The notes: a model not told the origin generated them from the letters alone. Shown: positions 1 through 12,196, numbered from the stretch's first letter. The stretch is DNA of 64,000 nucleotides from Procambarus clarkii (GCF_040958095.1 NC_091152.1:17548296-17612295), one strand, 5' to 3'. Numbers and translations are program-made.

Positions 1-340
1 AGACGCATGCATGGATTGCTGCATGTGATATGAGGAGAATAAAAAGGGAATAAGAAGCTGGGAGAGGTGAGTGATTTTAAGGAGAAAATAGTGCACATGC
101 TTAAGTTTATGGGAGACAAAAATTAAAAAATTAAGAACAAATGGAATGGAGTAGAGCTATTAGAGCAGGAGTGTTAATGTAAAAAGGAACAGGAATGTAT
201 TTTAAACCATTAGCTGTGGCACATTCTGAAACCTGCATTATGTATTACTGCATTTTGGCATTATTTATTACATCGAGTCTCTATTACTATCTAAGCTCGG
301 TAATCGGAACCATATAGGGACCAAGGTGGTGCTGCTGTTG
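1..340. other. AT-rich non-coding stretch
   Basis: No open frame, RNA fold or repeat that I recognise. It would lie in a CAPZA intron or beyond if the gene continues left of the window. Confidence 0.4.
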
Positions 341-660
341 CCTAGGAGGCACAACAACAGCCACTGAGGCCACACCTGCCCATCGGGGAATCAAACAGGC
401 AAAGCGCAGGCTCCTGCACAATCAGACGAGCAACCTTCAAGACACCCGGGGCCAACCCAACACCAACGGCAGAGCAGCAGCAGGGACAAGGGCCATTGGA
501 GGAAGAGAAAGTGACGCCGACCAAGAGCCCCCCCCCCCCACCTTGGGCCCAGCCAAGTCCGAACCCAGGACGGGACCAACTCAAGAGTTCTGCCAGTACC
601 CAGGAACACAAACCTGGTGAGCCAGGAAAGAACCAGATTCCTGGCAAGCAAACACATACC
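340..660 (-). mobile_element. DIRS-associated repeat fragment
   Basis: Read on the minus strand, this stretch resembles the segment at about 9360-9660, which sits in the upstream part of the DIRS-like copy. Shared short strings include the CCAGATnCCTGG block and the neighbouring GnnCTGCCAGT and CGAACCnAG blocks. It has open frames but no recognisable domain, so it is treated as an upstream or non-coding part of a DIRS-like retrotransposon. The call rests on similarity within the window only. Confidence 0.35.
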
Positions 661-1121
661 TAGAGCATACCTGGAGAGGGTTTCGGGAGTTGATACCTGC
701 TTGATGGGGTTCTGGGAGTTGTTCTACTCCCCAAGCCCGGCCCGAGGCCAGGCTTGACTTGTGATAACTTGGTCCAACAGGCTGTTGGAGCAGCCTGGTG
801 GTCTACACATACATTACAACCTGGTTGGTCCAGCATTTCTAACAAAAACTTAACAAAATGCATCTTGAAGGCATCCACCTTTGTTCTGGCAATATTTCTA
901 ATGCTTGTTGGGAGAGTATTGAACAGCTGTGGACCCCTGAGGTTCAAACAGTGTTCTCTGATTGTGCATATGACACCTCTACTACTCACTGGTTCTATTC
1001 TGCTTTTCCTTCCATATTTTTCATGCCAGTATGTTGTTCTAATGTGCAAATTTGGGACCTGGCCTGCCAATATTTTCCATGTATATATTATTTGATACTG
1101 TTCTTGTCTGAACAAATCCAC
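660..1121 (-). mobile_element. LINE-A 3' end fragment (RT C-terminal tail)
   Basis: The minus-strand frame reads the conserved C-terminal tail of a CR1/Jockey-like non-LTR retrotransposon. It has a YQIIYTWKILAGQVPN block, then REHCLNLRGPQLFNTLP, then a KFLLEMLDQPGC block. It ends in a 3' tail that contains the motif later amplified as the 120-bp array at 62.9-64 kb. The copy is truncated at its 5' end and has no catalytic domain. The family assignment to CR1/Jockey-like is from memory of this class of tail, and the exact clade is uncertain. Confidence 0.7.
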
Positions 1122-1520
1122 AAGGGCCGTGATGAGGGTTCAAACTTACACCCAGGATGACCCCAGACACTGGTGTAAGTTCGAACCCTCATCTTCTATT
1201 TGTTCATTTGATGCATCACGCTATTGTGATTTCTGTGTGTATTGAAGTGAGGGCGAAGAGGTAGAACAGCTTGTTGGCAGAGCCTGAGTGCATGGGGGGG
1301 GGAATTGTGTAAAACCCTGGTTTGTGTCTCGGAGAGGCTGCAGGATCCGTGTGAAGTCAGTGGAATTCCTGGTTGCAATTCTTTTGACCATGTCGTGGCC
1401 TGGTCAACTAAGGCAGTGTCTGGGATCGTCTTGGGCGTAAGTTTGAACCGTCATCAAGGACCTTGTGAATTTATTCATTTGATGCATCACGGTATTGTGT
1501 TTTCTGCATATTTCTTGTCT
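1108..1520. repeat. tRNA-like dispersed repeat with foldback (SINE-3)
   Basis: Two related half-elements face each other. GAACAAATCCACAAGGGCC with a GGTTCAAAC/GTTCGAACC B-box-like motif lies near 1111-1190. A TCGTGGCCTGGTCAACTAAGG A-box-like motif followed by GTTTGAACC lies near 1393-1455. Both end in ATTTGATGCATCACG. The same family occurs more cleanly at 44.93-45.23 kb. It looks like a degenerate tRNA-derived SINE pair, not a working tRNA. Confidence 0.45.
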
Positions 1521-1584
1521 CATTTCCAGAGTACATTTTGAGAGCTTTGAGACAGTACCTATAATTTTGTTGTTTTATAAGTAA

Positions 1585-2150
1585 TTATCAAAAAGAAGGC
1601 ACCAAGCCGGGAAGGCTATGTAGCACCATCAAATGTGCAGAATAATCATAGGGTGCTAAATATCACTAAGGATGCCAATATGAGAACAGAAACACACAAG
1701 GTGAACGATATCAAAAGTGTCTGATTCACCAAGAATTCTATCAAGGAGACAAGTGACCTCGAGGGACGTTTGGGAAGCAAGACACACGCTCGTCCTGGAA
1801 GTCAGGACAGTCAACAAGGATATGCACGACTGTAAGAGGGACAAGGCAGTTTGGACAATAAGGAGCAGGGCGGTGCTCCATTAAGTGTTCGTGAGTTTAG
1901 TGTGTATGGCCAATATGAGAACAGAAACACACAAGGTGAACGATTCAAAAGTGTCTGATTCACCAAGAATTCTATCAAGGGGACAAGTGACCTCGAGGGA
2001 CGTTTGGGAAGCAAGACACACACTCGTCCTGGAAGTCAGGACAGTCAACAAGGATATGCACGACTGTAAGAGGGACAAGGCAGTTTGGACAATAAGGAGC
2101 AGGGCAGTGCTCCATTAAGTGTCCATGAGTTTAGTGTGTATGGCCAATAT
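1585..2150 (-). mobile_element. LINE-I 3' end with a 236-bp tandem duplication
   Basis: Two near-identical copies of about 236 bp lie at 1674-1909 and 1910-2145. Minus-strand frames contain YCPNCLVPLTVVHILVDCPD followed by FQDER. This resembles the Cys/His C-terminal block (CxxC...H....C) of I-clade LINEs that also carry RNase H, such as the element at 5.3-8.0 kb. Stop codons and frameshifts show that the copy is dead. The GGCACCAAGCC motif at about 1598 recurs at 12245 and may mark the LINE 3' UTR. Confidence 0.5.
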
Positions 2151-2183
2151 GCAACCTCGGTTACAGCCATTTTCCACCGCCGG

Positions 2184-3385
2184 TTATGGTGGTAGGAGAA
2201 AGGCCGAGGGGATACACTTTAGAGCACGCAGTTTGTTATACCTGCTTGATGGGGTTCTTAGAAATTCTTCTATTCCCCAAGCCCGGCCTGAGGCCGGGCT
2301 TGACTTGTGAGAGTTTACACCAGGCTGTTGCTTGGAGAGGCTCGCAGGCCCACATACCCACCACAGCCTGGTTGGTCCGGCACTTTTTTTTTTTAGAAAA
2401 CAGTCTAGTTTTCTCTTGAAGATGTCCATGGTTGTTCCGGCAATATTTCTTATAGTCGCTGGTAGGACGTTGAACAACCACGGACCTCTGATGTTTATAC
2501 AGTGTTCTCTGTGCCTCTGCTCTTCACTGGTTCTATTCTGCATTTTCTTTTATATCGTTCACTCCAGTATGTTGTTATTTTACTGTGTAGATTTGGGACC
2601 TGGCCCTCCAGTATTTTCCATGTGTATATTATTTGGTATCTCTCTTGTCTCCTTTCTAGTGAGTACATTTGGAGAGCTGTGAGACGATCACAATAATTTA
2701 GGTGCTTTATCGCATCTATGCGTGCCGTATATGTTCTCTATATTCCCTCTATTTCAGCAATCTCTCGTGCTCTGAAGGGGAAAGTGAATACTGAGCAGTA
2801 CTCAGACGGGACAACACAAGTGATTTGCAGAGTACAACCATTTGTGGTGGGATCCCTGGATTTGAAGGTTCTCGTAATTCATCCTATCATTTTTCTGGCT
2901 GACGCAATATTTGCTTGGTTGTGCTCCCTAAACGATAGGTCGTCGGACATCATTATTCCCAAATCCTTGACATGTTGTTTTCCTACTATGGGCAGATTCG
3001 ATTGTGTTTTGTACCCTGTATTATATTTCAGATCCTCATTTTTGAGGTACCTGAGTACCTGGAATTTATCACCATTAAACATCATGTTATTTTCTGCTGC
3101 CCAATAGAAAACTTTGTTAATATCTGCTTGTAGTTTTTCAATGTCTTCAGCAGAGGTCATTTTCATGCTGATTTTTGTGTCATCTGCAAAGGATGACACA
3201 AAGCTGTGACTTGTATTTTTGTCTATACTGTATCTGATATAAGAATAAGGAACAGCAGTGGTGCAAGGACTGTACCTTGAGGTACAGAGCTTTTAACTGC
3301 GCCTGGACTCAATTTTATTTGATTGACTGTTACTCTTTGTGTCCTGTTCGACAGGAAATTGAGTATCCAGCATCCTACTTTAGAA
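2184..3385 (-). mobile_element. LINE-A reverse transcriptase fragment
   Basis: Reading from 3385 down to 2184 on the minus strand gives, in order, a GCWILNFLSNRTQ block, VPQGTVLAPLLFLILISD, the RT catalytic block SSFADDTKI, the VKDLGIMMSDDLSF block, and the C-terminal NIRGPWLFNVLPATIRNIAG tail. These are the conserved landmarks of CR1/Jockey-like LINE RT, in the correct order. Several indels shift the frame between blocks. The catalytic FADD residues are intact in this copy, but the element is 5' truncated and cannot be active. It belongs to the same family as 660-1121 and 15.24-17.76 kb. Confidence 0.8.
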
Positions 3386-3398
3386 AAGTTAAAGTTAA

Positions 3399-4276
3399 CA
3401 CTTTCGTCCGGGCATGACGCAATGCTGTGTCGTCAGTTTACTGTCGGTAGTCTCGGGGATGACGCAATGCTGCGTTGTCAACTAAAATAATCACCAAAAA
3501 TCAGGTTTTTATCCGATTTTTGGGGGACTGGTTTTAAAATGCGCGCCTATCGTGATGGAACAACCTCAGTGCAGCAGGTAACTGTCAACAAGCCGAATGC
3601 AACCTGTGACTACAATACAAACATGAAAGGTGTTGATCACTTTGACCAAATGATCTAATATTATCACTTCACAAATAAAAACTCACAAATGGACAAGGAA
3701 AATGACCTTCTATTTCGTGCAAATGGCTATCTACAATGCTTATGTGATGTACAACTACTACACAACAGATAGAAGGACTCCACTAAACATTTGTGGGCAG
3801 GAATTGGGAGTGTAGCTGGAAGGCGTCTGGGCGCTCACTTGCGGTTAACGCGTGGCCCGTCTTCAACTCGTCGGCGGGTGGAGTGTGACCAGGTTTTTAA
3901 TTTTATATGCTAATATTCCTCTAGAGCATTTTATTGCGAACCTATTGAGACCAAAATGAAAGACCTAGGACGAAAATTGAGGTGACCAGAGTGAAAAGAG
4001 TGAACACATTTTATCGCTTTTGCGCGCTCCTTGGTAACTCGTTCGCACTTTCTCTGTTTGCTGCGGGTAATTAGCCGGGCTTTTGGAGTTTATATGCATT
4101 TAGTGCTGTAGAGAATTCTATTGCAAACACAATGATACCAAATTTAATCTCGTAGGAAGAATTAAGGTGACAAAGTTGAAGAGAGTATACACTTTTCAGA
4201 ATTACCGCGTGCTCTCGTGAAACGCTGGGACCCAAATTGCATAGTTGAGGGGTGGCGCGGCGGGTGCGCCAAAGTG
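3399..4276 (+). mobile_element. piggyBac-type TTAA element with transposase remnant
   Basis: The stretch is flanked by TTAA on both sides (3395-3398 and 4277-4280), the target duplication typical of piggyBac. The ends begin CACTTT on each strand. At about 3590-3780 broken frames read NTNMKGVDHFDQM and then, one frame over, KTHKWTRKMTFYFVQMAIYN. These correspond to the piggyBac DDE transposase C-terminal region (the GVDxxDQ motif and the following aromatic segment). The right half carries two inverted copies of the internal repeat (core TTTTGGTnTCA...TTCGCAATAAAAT) that is tandemly arrayed in other TTAA elements here. The transposase is degraded and inactive. Confidence 0.65.
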
Positions 4277-4280
4277 TTAA

Positions 4281-4825
4281 GAAAAAATAAACCCAAAATA
4301 ATACATAATATAGGGAGAATTATAATGATTTATGGGACATATTTAGGGTATACTTTATTTAAGTGAAAAAACTCTAATATTGTCCCTAATCATCAAAACA
4401 ACCTAAAGAGAGAAAGAAAATATAGTTTGAAATCAGATAAAAAATCAGAAAAAAAAAATGAAAAGTTCCAAGTTTTGCAAGTTGTTACTGATATATTTGT
4501 TGACCATTTCATTCTATCTTCACATAGTTATGAAAACATTTACATTCTCCAGGATGTAAACGTTACAACAAAATCACATAATAAACAAAAGAGATAAATA
4601 ATAAAATCTTTAAAATTCCCCTAAAAAAATATTTTTGGGACATTGATGAAAGTAACATATATCAACATTGAACAATGTATTTATATATATAACAAATAGG
4701 TCATATTAACATAGTTATTCATTATTATTTGTGTTGTTATGTATTACTCAGCAATGATATAAAGGCACCAACTGTATACCCACTTTGTGGACACTTCTTA
4801 CTACTACTATTCTTCTTCTTTGAGC
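4281..4825. other. AT-rich stretch, nothing recognised
   Basis: Very AT-rich sequence with short homopolymers. I see no coding, RNA or repeat signature. Confidence 0.4.
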
Positions 4826-4833
4826 GTCGGACA

Positions 4834-5068
4834 GGTTATCTTGAGATGATTTCGGGGCTTTAGTGTCCCGCGGCCCGGTCCTCGACCAGGCCTCCACCCC
4901 CAGGAAGCAGCCCGTGACAGCTGACTAACTCCCAGGTACCTATTTACTGCTAGGTAACGGGCATTCAGGGTGAAAGAAACTTTGCCCATTTGTTTCTGCC
5001 TCGTGCGGGAATCGAACCCGCGCCACAGAATTACGAGTCCTGCGCGCTATCCACCGGGCTACAGGTGC
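4834..5068 (-). mobile_element. tRNA-Thr-like SINE (SINE-1)
   Basis: On the minus strand the head (about 5068 to 5000) carries TAGCCCGGTGGATAGCG, an anticodon arm with loop CTCGTAA (CGU, Thr-like), and the B box GGTTCGATTCC. The body and tail run to CCGAAATCATCTCAAGATAA near 4834. It is the same family as 28.82-29.07 kb. Confidence 0.85.
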
Positions 5069-5069
5069 T

Positions 5070-5317
5070 TGTATCTCTTTATTACTGCATTACCCTTCAG
5101 TTCCAGTTATTAGGAGCTGTTCTCCTTATCAACAAAACGTTTTTATTTTTAACAAATTCGTCTAAAATCAATTTCTGAAAATAATTTGATGACATTTTCA
5201 TGACACTGAAGCCAATAAGTTGGAGATTTGTTTATTTTCAAGTATTTTTTACATAATTCGAATATTTTTCGCTACCGGGCCCCCAATATTTGCGGTAATA
5301 TGCGCTGTCTAAGGGTT
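5070..5317. other. AT-rich spacer ending at a TTAA junction
   Basis: No gene is visible. On the minus strand the right edge reads TTAACCCTTAGACAGCGCA, which looks like a piggyBac-type terminus next to the broken end of the LINE-I copy. No partner end was found, so the element call is tentative. Confidence 0.3.
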
Positions 5318-8020
5318 AAAGAGACATCAATATGGCTGGGAACCCAGCAAAACTCCACTGTCTTAAATCTACTGGAGATAAGCAACAGCCAATGTTGAAT
5401 CTCGACGACCACTGGATGATTGGATTAAAGGAGTTCAGAGCCATGAGAGAGTCAACTACAACCACAAAAGTGGATTGACAGCGAGAAAGCAGTAGACGAA
5501 GAGCAGAGAATAACAAAGTTCTGCCGTGAAGATGCTAGTCTCTGGAGGCAGGCGACACATATAGGAGTGGTCAGGAAAAACAACAGAGTAGCCAACACCA
5601 TCTGCAGACTTCGACCCATCGGTGAAGACAGAAATGGAGTGGGAGTGTGAAGAAAAGTGTTCAAGGAAGAGACGTTTCAGAACTGTAGGAGGGGTAAAAG
5701 CTTTAGTCACGTGGGTCAGGATTTTTACAAAATTTAGGAAGGGGAACTCTGTATGTGGGAAAGGATGAAACAACACAAGGAGAAATATTGGTAACACTAA
5801 CCAAAAGATAATTTTGTAGGAGAGAAAATTGGACAGAAAGAGGGGAACGGACTACAGGAAGGGTAAAAGTCAAAGCATGACACAGGCGAGATTGAGGGTG
5901 TTGTAAGGACGAAAGGACTACCTTGTGAAAACCCTGTCTTCGCAAGGTAGCAAAGACAGTAACGATCACGGCAGTCCTGGAAAGACAGTAAGCTAGTTTC
6001 AACATGCAAGCTGAGGGTAGGAGTCGAACGAAAGGCACCAGAACTCAGGCGCAACTTAGTATGGTGCAGAGCATCAAGATGGCGAAAAGTAGGAGAAAAG
6101 CAGACGAGTAAGCAGAGCAACCATAATCGAGTTTAGACAGTACGAGAGAGGAATGTAAAGAGAGGAGCAGGCTGCTATCCGCTCCCCAAGAAGTATGGGA
6201 CAAAACCTTAAGGCCTTAGAGCATTTAACTCGGAGGTAAGAGAAATGGGGTTAACCAAGACAAACGAGTGTTAAAGAGTAGCCCCAAAAGCTTAGCAGAA
6301 TCTTTGTATACAAGGGGATGACCATAAAGCGACAAAGAGGGACGAAGAACGACCTGTTTCTGAGTAAAAGTCATAGCACAAGTCTTGATTGCAGAGAACT
6401 TGAAGCCATGAATGGTGACCCAAGACTACATGGCATGAATAGCAACTTGAAGCCGCCGTTGAAGGAGAGGTGAATCATCACCTCAACAGCAAAGGGTAAG
6501 ATCATCAACACAGAGAGCGGAGAAGATGCCAGAAGGAAGGAAAGAAGACCATTGAGGGCAACCAGAAAGAGAGTAGTGCTCAGAACACTACCTTGGGGTA
6601 CACCCTTGTGCTGCCAAAAAGAGGCAGAGAGTGTGGTACCAAGATTCGCTCTAAAGGTATGATGGGAGAGGAAGCTTTGTAGGAAGAGAGGGAGATTACG
6701 GCGAAGGCCAAAAGAATGATGTTGGGACAGAATATGGTATCTTCAGGGTGTCATCATAAGCCTTTTCCAGGTCAAAAAGGACAGCAACAACGGAGGTCTT
6801 CGCAGCAAAAGCAGTACGAATACAGACCTCCAAGTTCACCAGACATCAGTTGTGTGCGGCACTTGCGAAAACCAAATTGAGAAGGAGAGAGGTGGTGATA
6901 GTGTTCAAAGAACCACATCAGACAAACACCGACCATACGTTCAAAGAGTTTGCAGACACAACTATGAGGGCAATAGGGTGGAAGTCCTTACGGGGATGTC
7001 CCCAGAAATCCCGTTTTCTGAATAGGAAGTACAACAACGTCGATCCAGTCCTCAGGAACTGACGACGACTCCCAGACCCAGTTATACAAATTCGGTATAT
7101 ACTGACACACGCATGGAGGGAGATGGCGAAACATTTCATAACGAGTGTCATATGAGCCCACGGCTGCAATAGAACCGCAGAGGGCCAAAGCAGACTGAAG
7201 TTCAGAGAGAAATAAGGGATCATTACAGGGAAGTCGGAGATGATTGCGGAAATCTAAGGGATGAGATTCAAGAACAGGCTTATGAAGGAAGGAAGAATTG
7301 AGCAAGATGAGAACCAGAGCTAACAGTCGGAAAGTGGGAACTCAGTTTGGTTGTGACCGTCACTGGATTCGCCACAAGAGTACCACGGAGATGAAGGACT
7401 GGCGAGACATCTGGAACAAACTCACCCGCTATCTTAAGGATTTTCTTCCAGATCTGCGGCAGAGGAGTATCGGACGTAATGGTGGAGACATAAGATTTCC
7501 AACTCTCACATTTAGCTGTACGGATGGCCCTACGGGCCACCGCACTAGCCTTCCGAAACAAAATAAAAGAATCAGCCGTCTGCCGGCGTCGGTGTTTCTT
7601 CCAGGCTGCATGCTTATAGCGGACAGCTCGAGCACAGTTCATATTTCACCAGGGAACGCACTTCTGCGTGCTGCAGGATGTAGAGCGAGGAATAGAGTGG
7701 AAGGCAGCGTCGAAGACGGTGTCATGAAAAAGGAGGAAAGCGCGAGGAAGAGACAGAATGGAGAGGTCAGAGAGAGTAGCATGGAGAGTGAAAAAAGGTT
7801 CCAGCCAGTCTTGGCAAACTGCCAACTAGGGAAGGAGAGGGGAGGGTGAGAAGAGAAAAAGGTAACAAGGATGAGGAAATGGTCACTGTTATGGAGGTCA
7901 TCAAGAACCCGCCACGTGAAATCTAAGTAAAGAGACATCGAGCAGAAAGAAAGATCAATACAGTAAAGGGTGCGAGTTCGGGAGTCCACATGAATGGGTT
8001 CACCAGAATTCACCCGATTC
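5318..8020 (-). pseudogene. LINE-I ORF2 remnant: endonuclease end, RT and RNase H
   Basis: Reading down the minus strand from 8020, the first block is the end of an endonuclease domain (SRTRTLYCIDLSF... WRVLDDLHNSDHF, the SDHxxI motif). A linker follows with NCARAVRYKHAAWKKHRRRQ near 7640. RT blocks come next: PEDWIDVVVLPI and GHPRKDFHPIAL near 7000-7060, and the catalytic CVDDLTLCC near 6500. A YGHPLVYKDSAKLLGLLF block lies near 6310. The last part is RNase H with VFTDGSKSADGVGYS near 5600 and a WVPSHIDVS block at 5330. This order fits an I-clade-like LINE with RNase H. More than ten frame changes and stops are needed to read it, so it is a fossil. The 3' end is lost at 5318 at a TTAA junction, and the 5' side is joined abruptly to DIRS sequence near 8020. 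Confidence 0.8.
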
Positions 8021-8029
8021 AAAAACAAT

Positions 8030-9830
8030 CCTGGATGGAAGGGGCCACCGCAAAACGAGCAAAGGACAGAAAAGAAAGAACCCAATCTAAGGACTAGGCA
8101 GGTTCATGTGGCGCATGATCAGGCAGGTGAAACAAAACACAAGAAAGCTTACAAAATGAGGGCGGAAGAAATGTCAGGCCTGAATGTGAGCAGATGCAGC
8201 TCCGCAAATGCTACACAATAGGAAGTGACAGTATTTGGCGTAAGACATCAATCGAGGAACAGCCAAAAAAGAACGGGCAAAACAATCCAGTCGAAAACAG
8301 AAGGATATTTCGCTCCCTTTGAAAACGAAGGGAAAGAATATGGTGAAAAGACTGCCAAGAAACCTCATACTGTCGCTGAGAAAAAGACTGCAGGTGGGAC
8401 ACCATCAAATCAGCCACCTGTTCACCATACAAATAGCAAGAAATATGCATAAAAAGGTCCAGACGCATAATGCAGAAGAGAAGGTCAAACCACCCAGGTA
8501 CGTTACTCTCCAAAACGGGAGCCGCAGAAAGACACTCGGGTTCAGACACCAAGCAAACAGCCCATCAAAGCAAGAATCCAGAAGAATTACTTTCCTTCTG
8601 TAAGACTACAGCTGTGCCAGCATGTGCAACAACAGCCAGATCGGGATAAAAAGTTAAATGCACTGTCACCTCAACCAGTCCAGCCAAAACGCATCTATGG
8701 CAAAAACCTAGTAGATGGGGAACGGCGCTGCATAAAGAGGCAGACGCCGAGACCACGCCAACGTGAAGAGATCTTTGCCGTGCTTCCAAACGACCAGCAA
8801 AGCAAGAGGAAGGAATCGGCAATGACAGTCCATTCCGGAAAGAGGAAAGCAGCAGGACAGACTGACAGTCAGGATGTTGGACACACCCTGAACGTGAATG
8901 GCCCAGAGATTCAAAACCTGAGAACTCGACAGAAGAGTTACCCGACGTGATTAGCACCAAAGAGCCATCGATTGAAGAAATCCCCTTCTTCTTTCCTAGT
9001 TGAGGCAATGAACCACGGAGGAACAGTCCAAATGGAACCTGATCACAGAGCCCGGAGGAATCCGAACTCACTCGGCACCTGCTGCACAGCCACAAACTCT
9101 TGCATAATACTGTGCGCCTGATGAATTGGAAGGTGCCAAAGACCTTGGCTGGACTGGTGAGCACTAGTCACAAAACCAACAGCCATGAATACATCAAGCG
9201 AGGGAAGAGGAAAACACCATAGCACTGATCCTGGAAAAATCCCAAGAGGACGCTGGCAATACAGCAATCAGCGCACAGAAACCGGAGGACGATCCCAGCG
9301 ATCACAAGTGGTGAAAGGAGCTGCCCGAAGATACGAGAACAGCCTCTGAAGCCAGACCCTGCTTAAAGAGAAACCCAGAAGGGCAAGGGTTCAGGCTCCA
9401 GCACAAAAACTTGAGCAACTGCCGAGTCACCCGGCAGCTCCCCATTAATATCAATAGATGGCAGGACTGCAGCAAGAGCAAGACCACAGGAGGCAGGGAA
9501 AGCAATGCCCACCAATAATCCCAAGGTAAGCCCAACCAGGTCTGAACCTAGAAAACTAACTAGGACTTCCGCCAGTTCACCAAGAATATGAACCAGGCGA
9601 ACTGTAAAAGAACCAGATCCCTGGTTAGCAGACAAGCGGACCGGCCGGGGACCCAAACCAACCAGCTGTCAAGGTAGTCGAACACGTGAAAACCTAAGAA
9701 ACAAAGATCAGCCACCACAACCCGAGTTAACCGAATCTTTACATATGCGAAATCAAAAGCAAAAACCACTGCCAGTATTGGACCTATTTGTACGAGTGAA
9801 GGTACATACACTGAGGATGACAAAGAAATT
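8030..9830 (-). mobile_element. DIRS-like retrotransposon fragment, copy 1
   Basis: The minus strand shows frames matching the better-preserved copy at 13.9-15.2 kb. GLVEVTVHLTFYPDLAVVAH lies near 8640. RQYEVSWQSFHHILSLRF lies near 8360, and a PHEPA*SLDWVLSFLSF block near 8080. The last two correspond to the N-terminal (SAM-like) part of a tyrosine recombinase of the kind carried by DIRS elements. Sequence above 8.6 kb would be upstream, probably RT/RNase H, but I cannot identify catalytic motifs there. Many stops and frameshifts are present. The element ends in the middle of the recombinase at the junction with LINE-I. Confidence 0.6.
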
Positions 9831-10565
9831 AGTGAAATCCTAAAATAAGCAGTATGAGGACATGTTTAGCACTCCAAGTGCAATGCATACACATACATAA
9901 CCCTAAAATATTAAAGTTCACTAAATACAAGCGTGTAGGCGAGATTAGAGCCCAAATTTCCGAGAATGACGCAGACACAAAGACTGTTGAGGATTGTCCA
10001 CTAACCATGTTGTTCAGTGCTTCCTCCACAGCACCAAGTCATTAAAAATACAATATAAAGGAATAATATGTTAACAATTGTTAGTTTTGTAGATGTCAGT
10101 GACTTGTGTAAGTTGGAGAGGAATTGGGTGTATGTTGTGGTGGACTTAGTTGGAGGCAGGTGTGTGGTCATCGGGTCTGACACATCCACCAACTGGTCCC
10201 TGGCAAGTGACCGACAACTGTTACGTTCACCTGTAAAGACGGCTCTAGACACTTCACCCAACGTCAAGCATGAGACAATTTCTGATTGACTTCGCGTGGC
10301 AACCACAGATACTGATGAAGCAACTGAGGACGTTGGGGTGACAAGAGGTGTTTGTGTGGCTCTAGGCAATGTGAAAGCACATACTAATATAAAAAAAGTT
10401 CACCCATTTTAAAAACTCTCGTGATTATTCTTTATAACTTCATTCATAAATACACATACCACACAAAAATACAGTCAAATCCTTTCTTCACTGCAGTAAA
10501 GCTGCGTATACAAGTACTTACCAGTTTGCAGGTGATGAGTCACAATAACGTGGCTGAAGTATGTT
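9830..10565. other. Intronic stretch, no recognised gene
   Basis: A minus-strand open frame of about 122 codons at 10001-10369 is Ser/Thr-rich with no domain I recognise. A possible acceptor (CATTGCCTAG) precedes it, but it does not resemble any CAPZA exon. It is left unnamed. Confidence 0.3.
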
Positions 10566-10700
10566 GACCAGACCACACACTAGAAGTTGAAGGGACGACG
10601 ACGTTTCGGTCCGTCCTGGACCATTCTCAATCGACTTGAGAATGGTCCAGGATGGACCGAAACGTCGTCGTCCCTTCAACTTCTAGTGTGTGGTCTGGTC
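10566..10700. repeat. Near-perfect palindrome with 65-bp arms
   Basis: GACCAGACCACACACTAG...CATTCTCAA is followed after about 5 bases by its reverse complement, ending at GGTCTGGTC. Only one or two mismatches are visible between the arms. The arm contains ACGACGACGTTTCGGTCC. It is probably a foldback or MITE-like dispersed element in the CAPZA intron next to exon 4. Confidence 0.9.
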
Positions 10701-10778
10701 TACTTACCAGCTTATAACAAGGCAAGCCAGAGGGAAAGTCACAAATCTACTAGTAACAACAACATGCAACCTGCTTAC

Positions 10779-10957
10779 CAATAATTTTTAGGTTGAAATT
10801 GGTGATCTTCTATGCACATGGTTAGTGTTACTGCCGAGCCCTGTGCCCTGGCGTACACAGCACACACGCCGTGGGGGTAGTGGTCATTGGTATACTGCAT
10901 TAATTGTGTCTCTACTGCACTCCTCCAGCTTTCTGTGGTTGGGTCACTCTCCCACGC
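10779..10957 (-). CDS. CAPZA: F-actin-capping protein subunit alpha, exon 4
   Basis: The exon encodes AWESDPTTESWRSAVETQLM, then QYTNDHYPHGVCAVYARA, then CIEDHQFQPKNYW. This matches the central part of the capping protein alpha subunit, including the very conserved IEDHQFQPKNxW signature. Alpha pairs with the beta subunit, and the heterodimer caps barbed ends of actin filaments in the cytoplasm. The acceptor is GTGTGTTCAG ahead of GCGTGG. The donor is GTAAGCAGG, splitting the Trp codon after TG. The reading frame is intact over 179 nt and starts in phase 0, which fits exon 3. The following exon (expected to begin with a GRWRSxW-like segment) was not found in the 10.7 kb to its left. Confidence 0.93.
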
Positions 10958-11041
10958 CTGAACACACCGAACAAGTCTTATTACACATTTTAGGCCTTCT
11001 AATTCAACATTATTTCTCATAATATACAATATTATATTTAT

Positions 11042-11044
<3 letters not shown>

Positions 11045-11130
<86 letters not shown>
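11045..11130. repeat. (TA)n microsatellite
   Basis: Uninterrupted TA dinucleotides flank the left side of the first foldback element. Confidence 0.97.
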
Positions 11131-11134
<4 letters not shown>

Positions 11135-11511
11135 GTACCTAGTAGCCAGAACGCACTTCTCTGCCTACTTTGCAAGGCCCGATTTGCCTAATAAGCCAAG
11201 TTTTCATGAACTAATTGTTTTTCGACGACCTAACCTACCTAACCTAACCTAACCTAGCTTTTTCGGCTACCTAACCTAACCTAACCTATAAGATAGGTTA
11301 GGTTAGGTAGGGTTGGTTAGGTTCGGTCATATATCTACGTTAATTTTAACTCCAATAAAAATAAATTGACCTCATACATAATGAAATGGGTAGCTTTATC
11401 ATTTCATAAGAAAAAAATTAGAGAAAATATATTAATTCAGGAAAACTTGGCTTATTAGGCAAATCGGGCCTTGCATAATAGGCTGAGAAGTGCATTCTGG
11501 CTACTAGGTAC

Positions 11512-11514
<3 letters not shown>
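11131..11514. mobile_element. Foldback/MITE-like element with TTAGG blocks, copy 1
   Basis: Terminal inverted repeats of about 73 bp run from GTCGTACCTAGTAGCCAGA inward to AAGCCAAGTTTTC. The reverse complement is at 11440-11514. The interior carries CCTAACCTAACCTAACC and AGGTTAGGTTAGG blocks, so it holds an inner hairpin of TTAGG-type units. It is embedded in (TA)n on both sides, as expected if TA is the target site. It has no coding capacity. Confidence 0.85.

Positions 11515-11558
<44 letters not shown>
11515..11558. repeat. (TA)n microsatellite between foldback copies
   Basis: Pure TA repeat separating two oppositely oriented copies of the foldback element. Confidence 0.95.

Positions 11559-12193
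<635 letters not shown>

Positions 12194-12196
<3 letters not shown>

Noticed and set aside
10001..10369. Next CAPZA exon downstream of exon 4
   Set aside because: The frame is Ser/Thr-rich and does not contain the expected GRWRSxW or HYYEDGNVQL-type segments.
11220..11310. Chromosome end or interstitial telomere from fusion
   Set aside because: The TTAGG blocks are short, lie in both orientations, and belong to a dispersed foldback element with defined ends.
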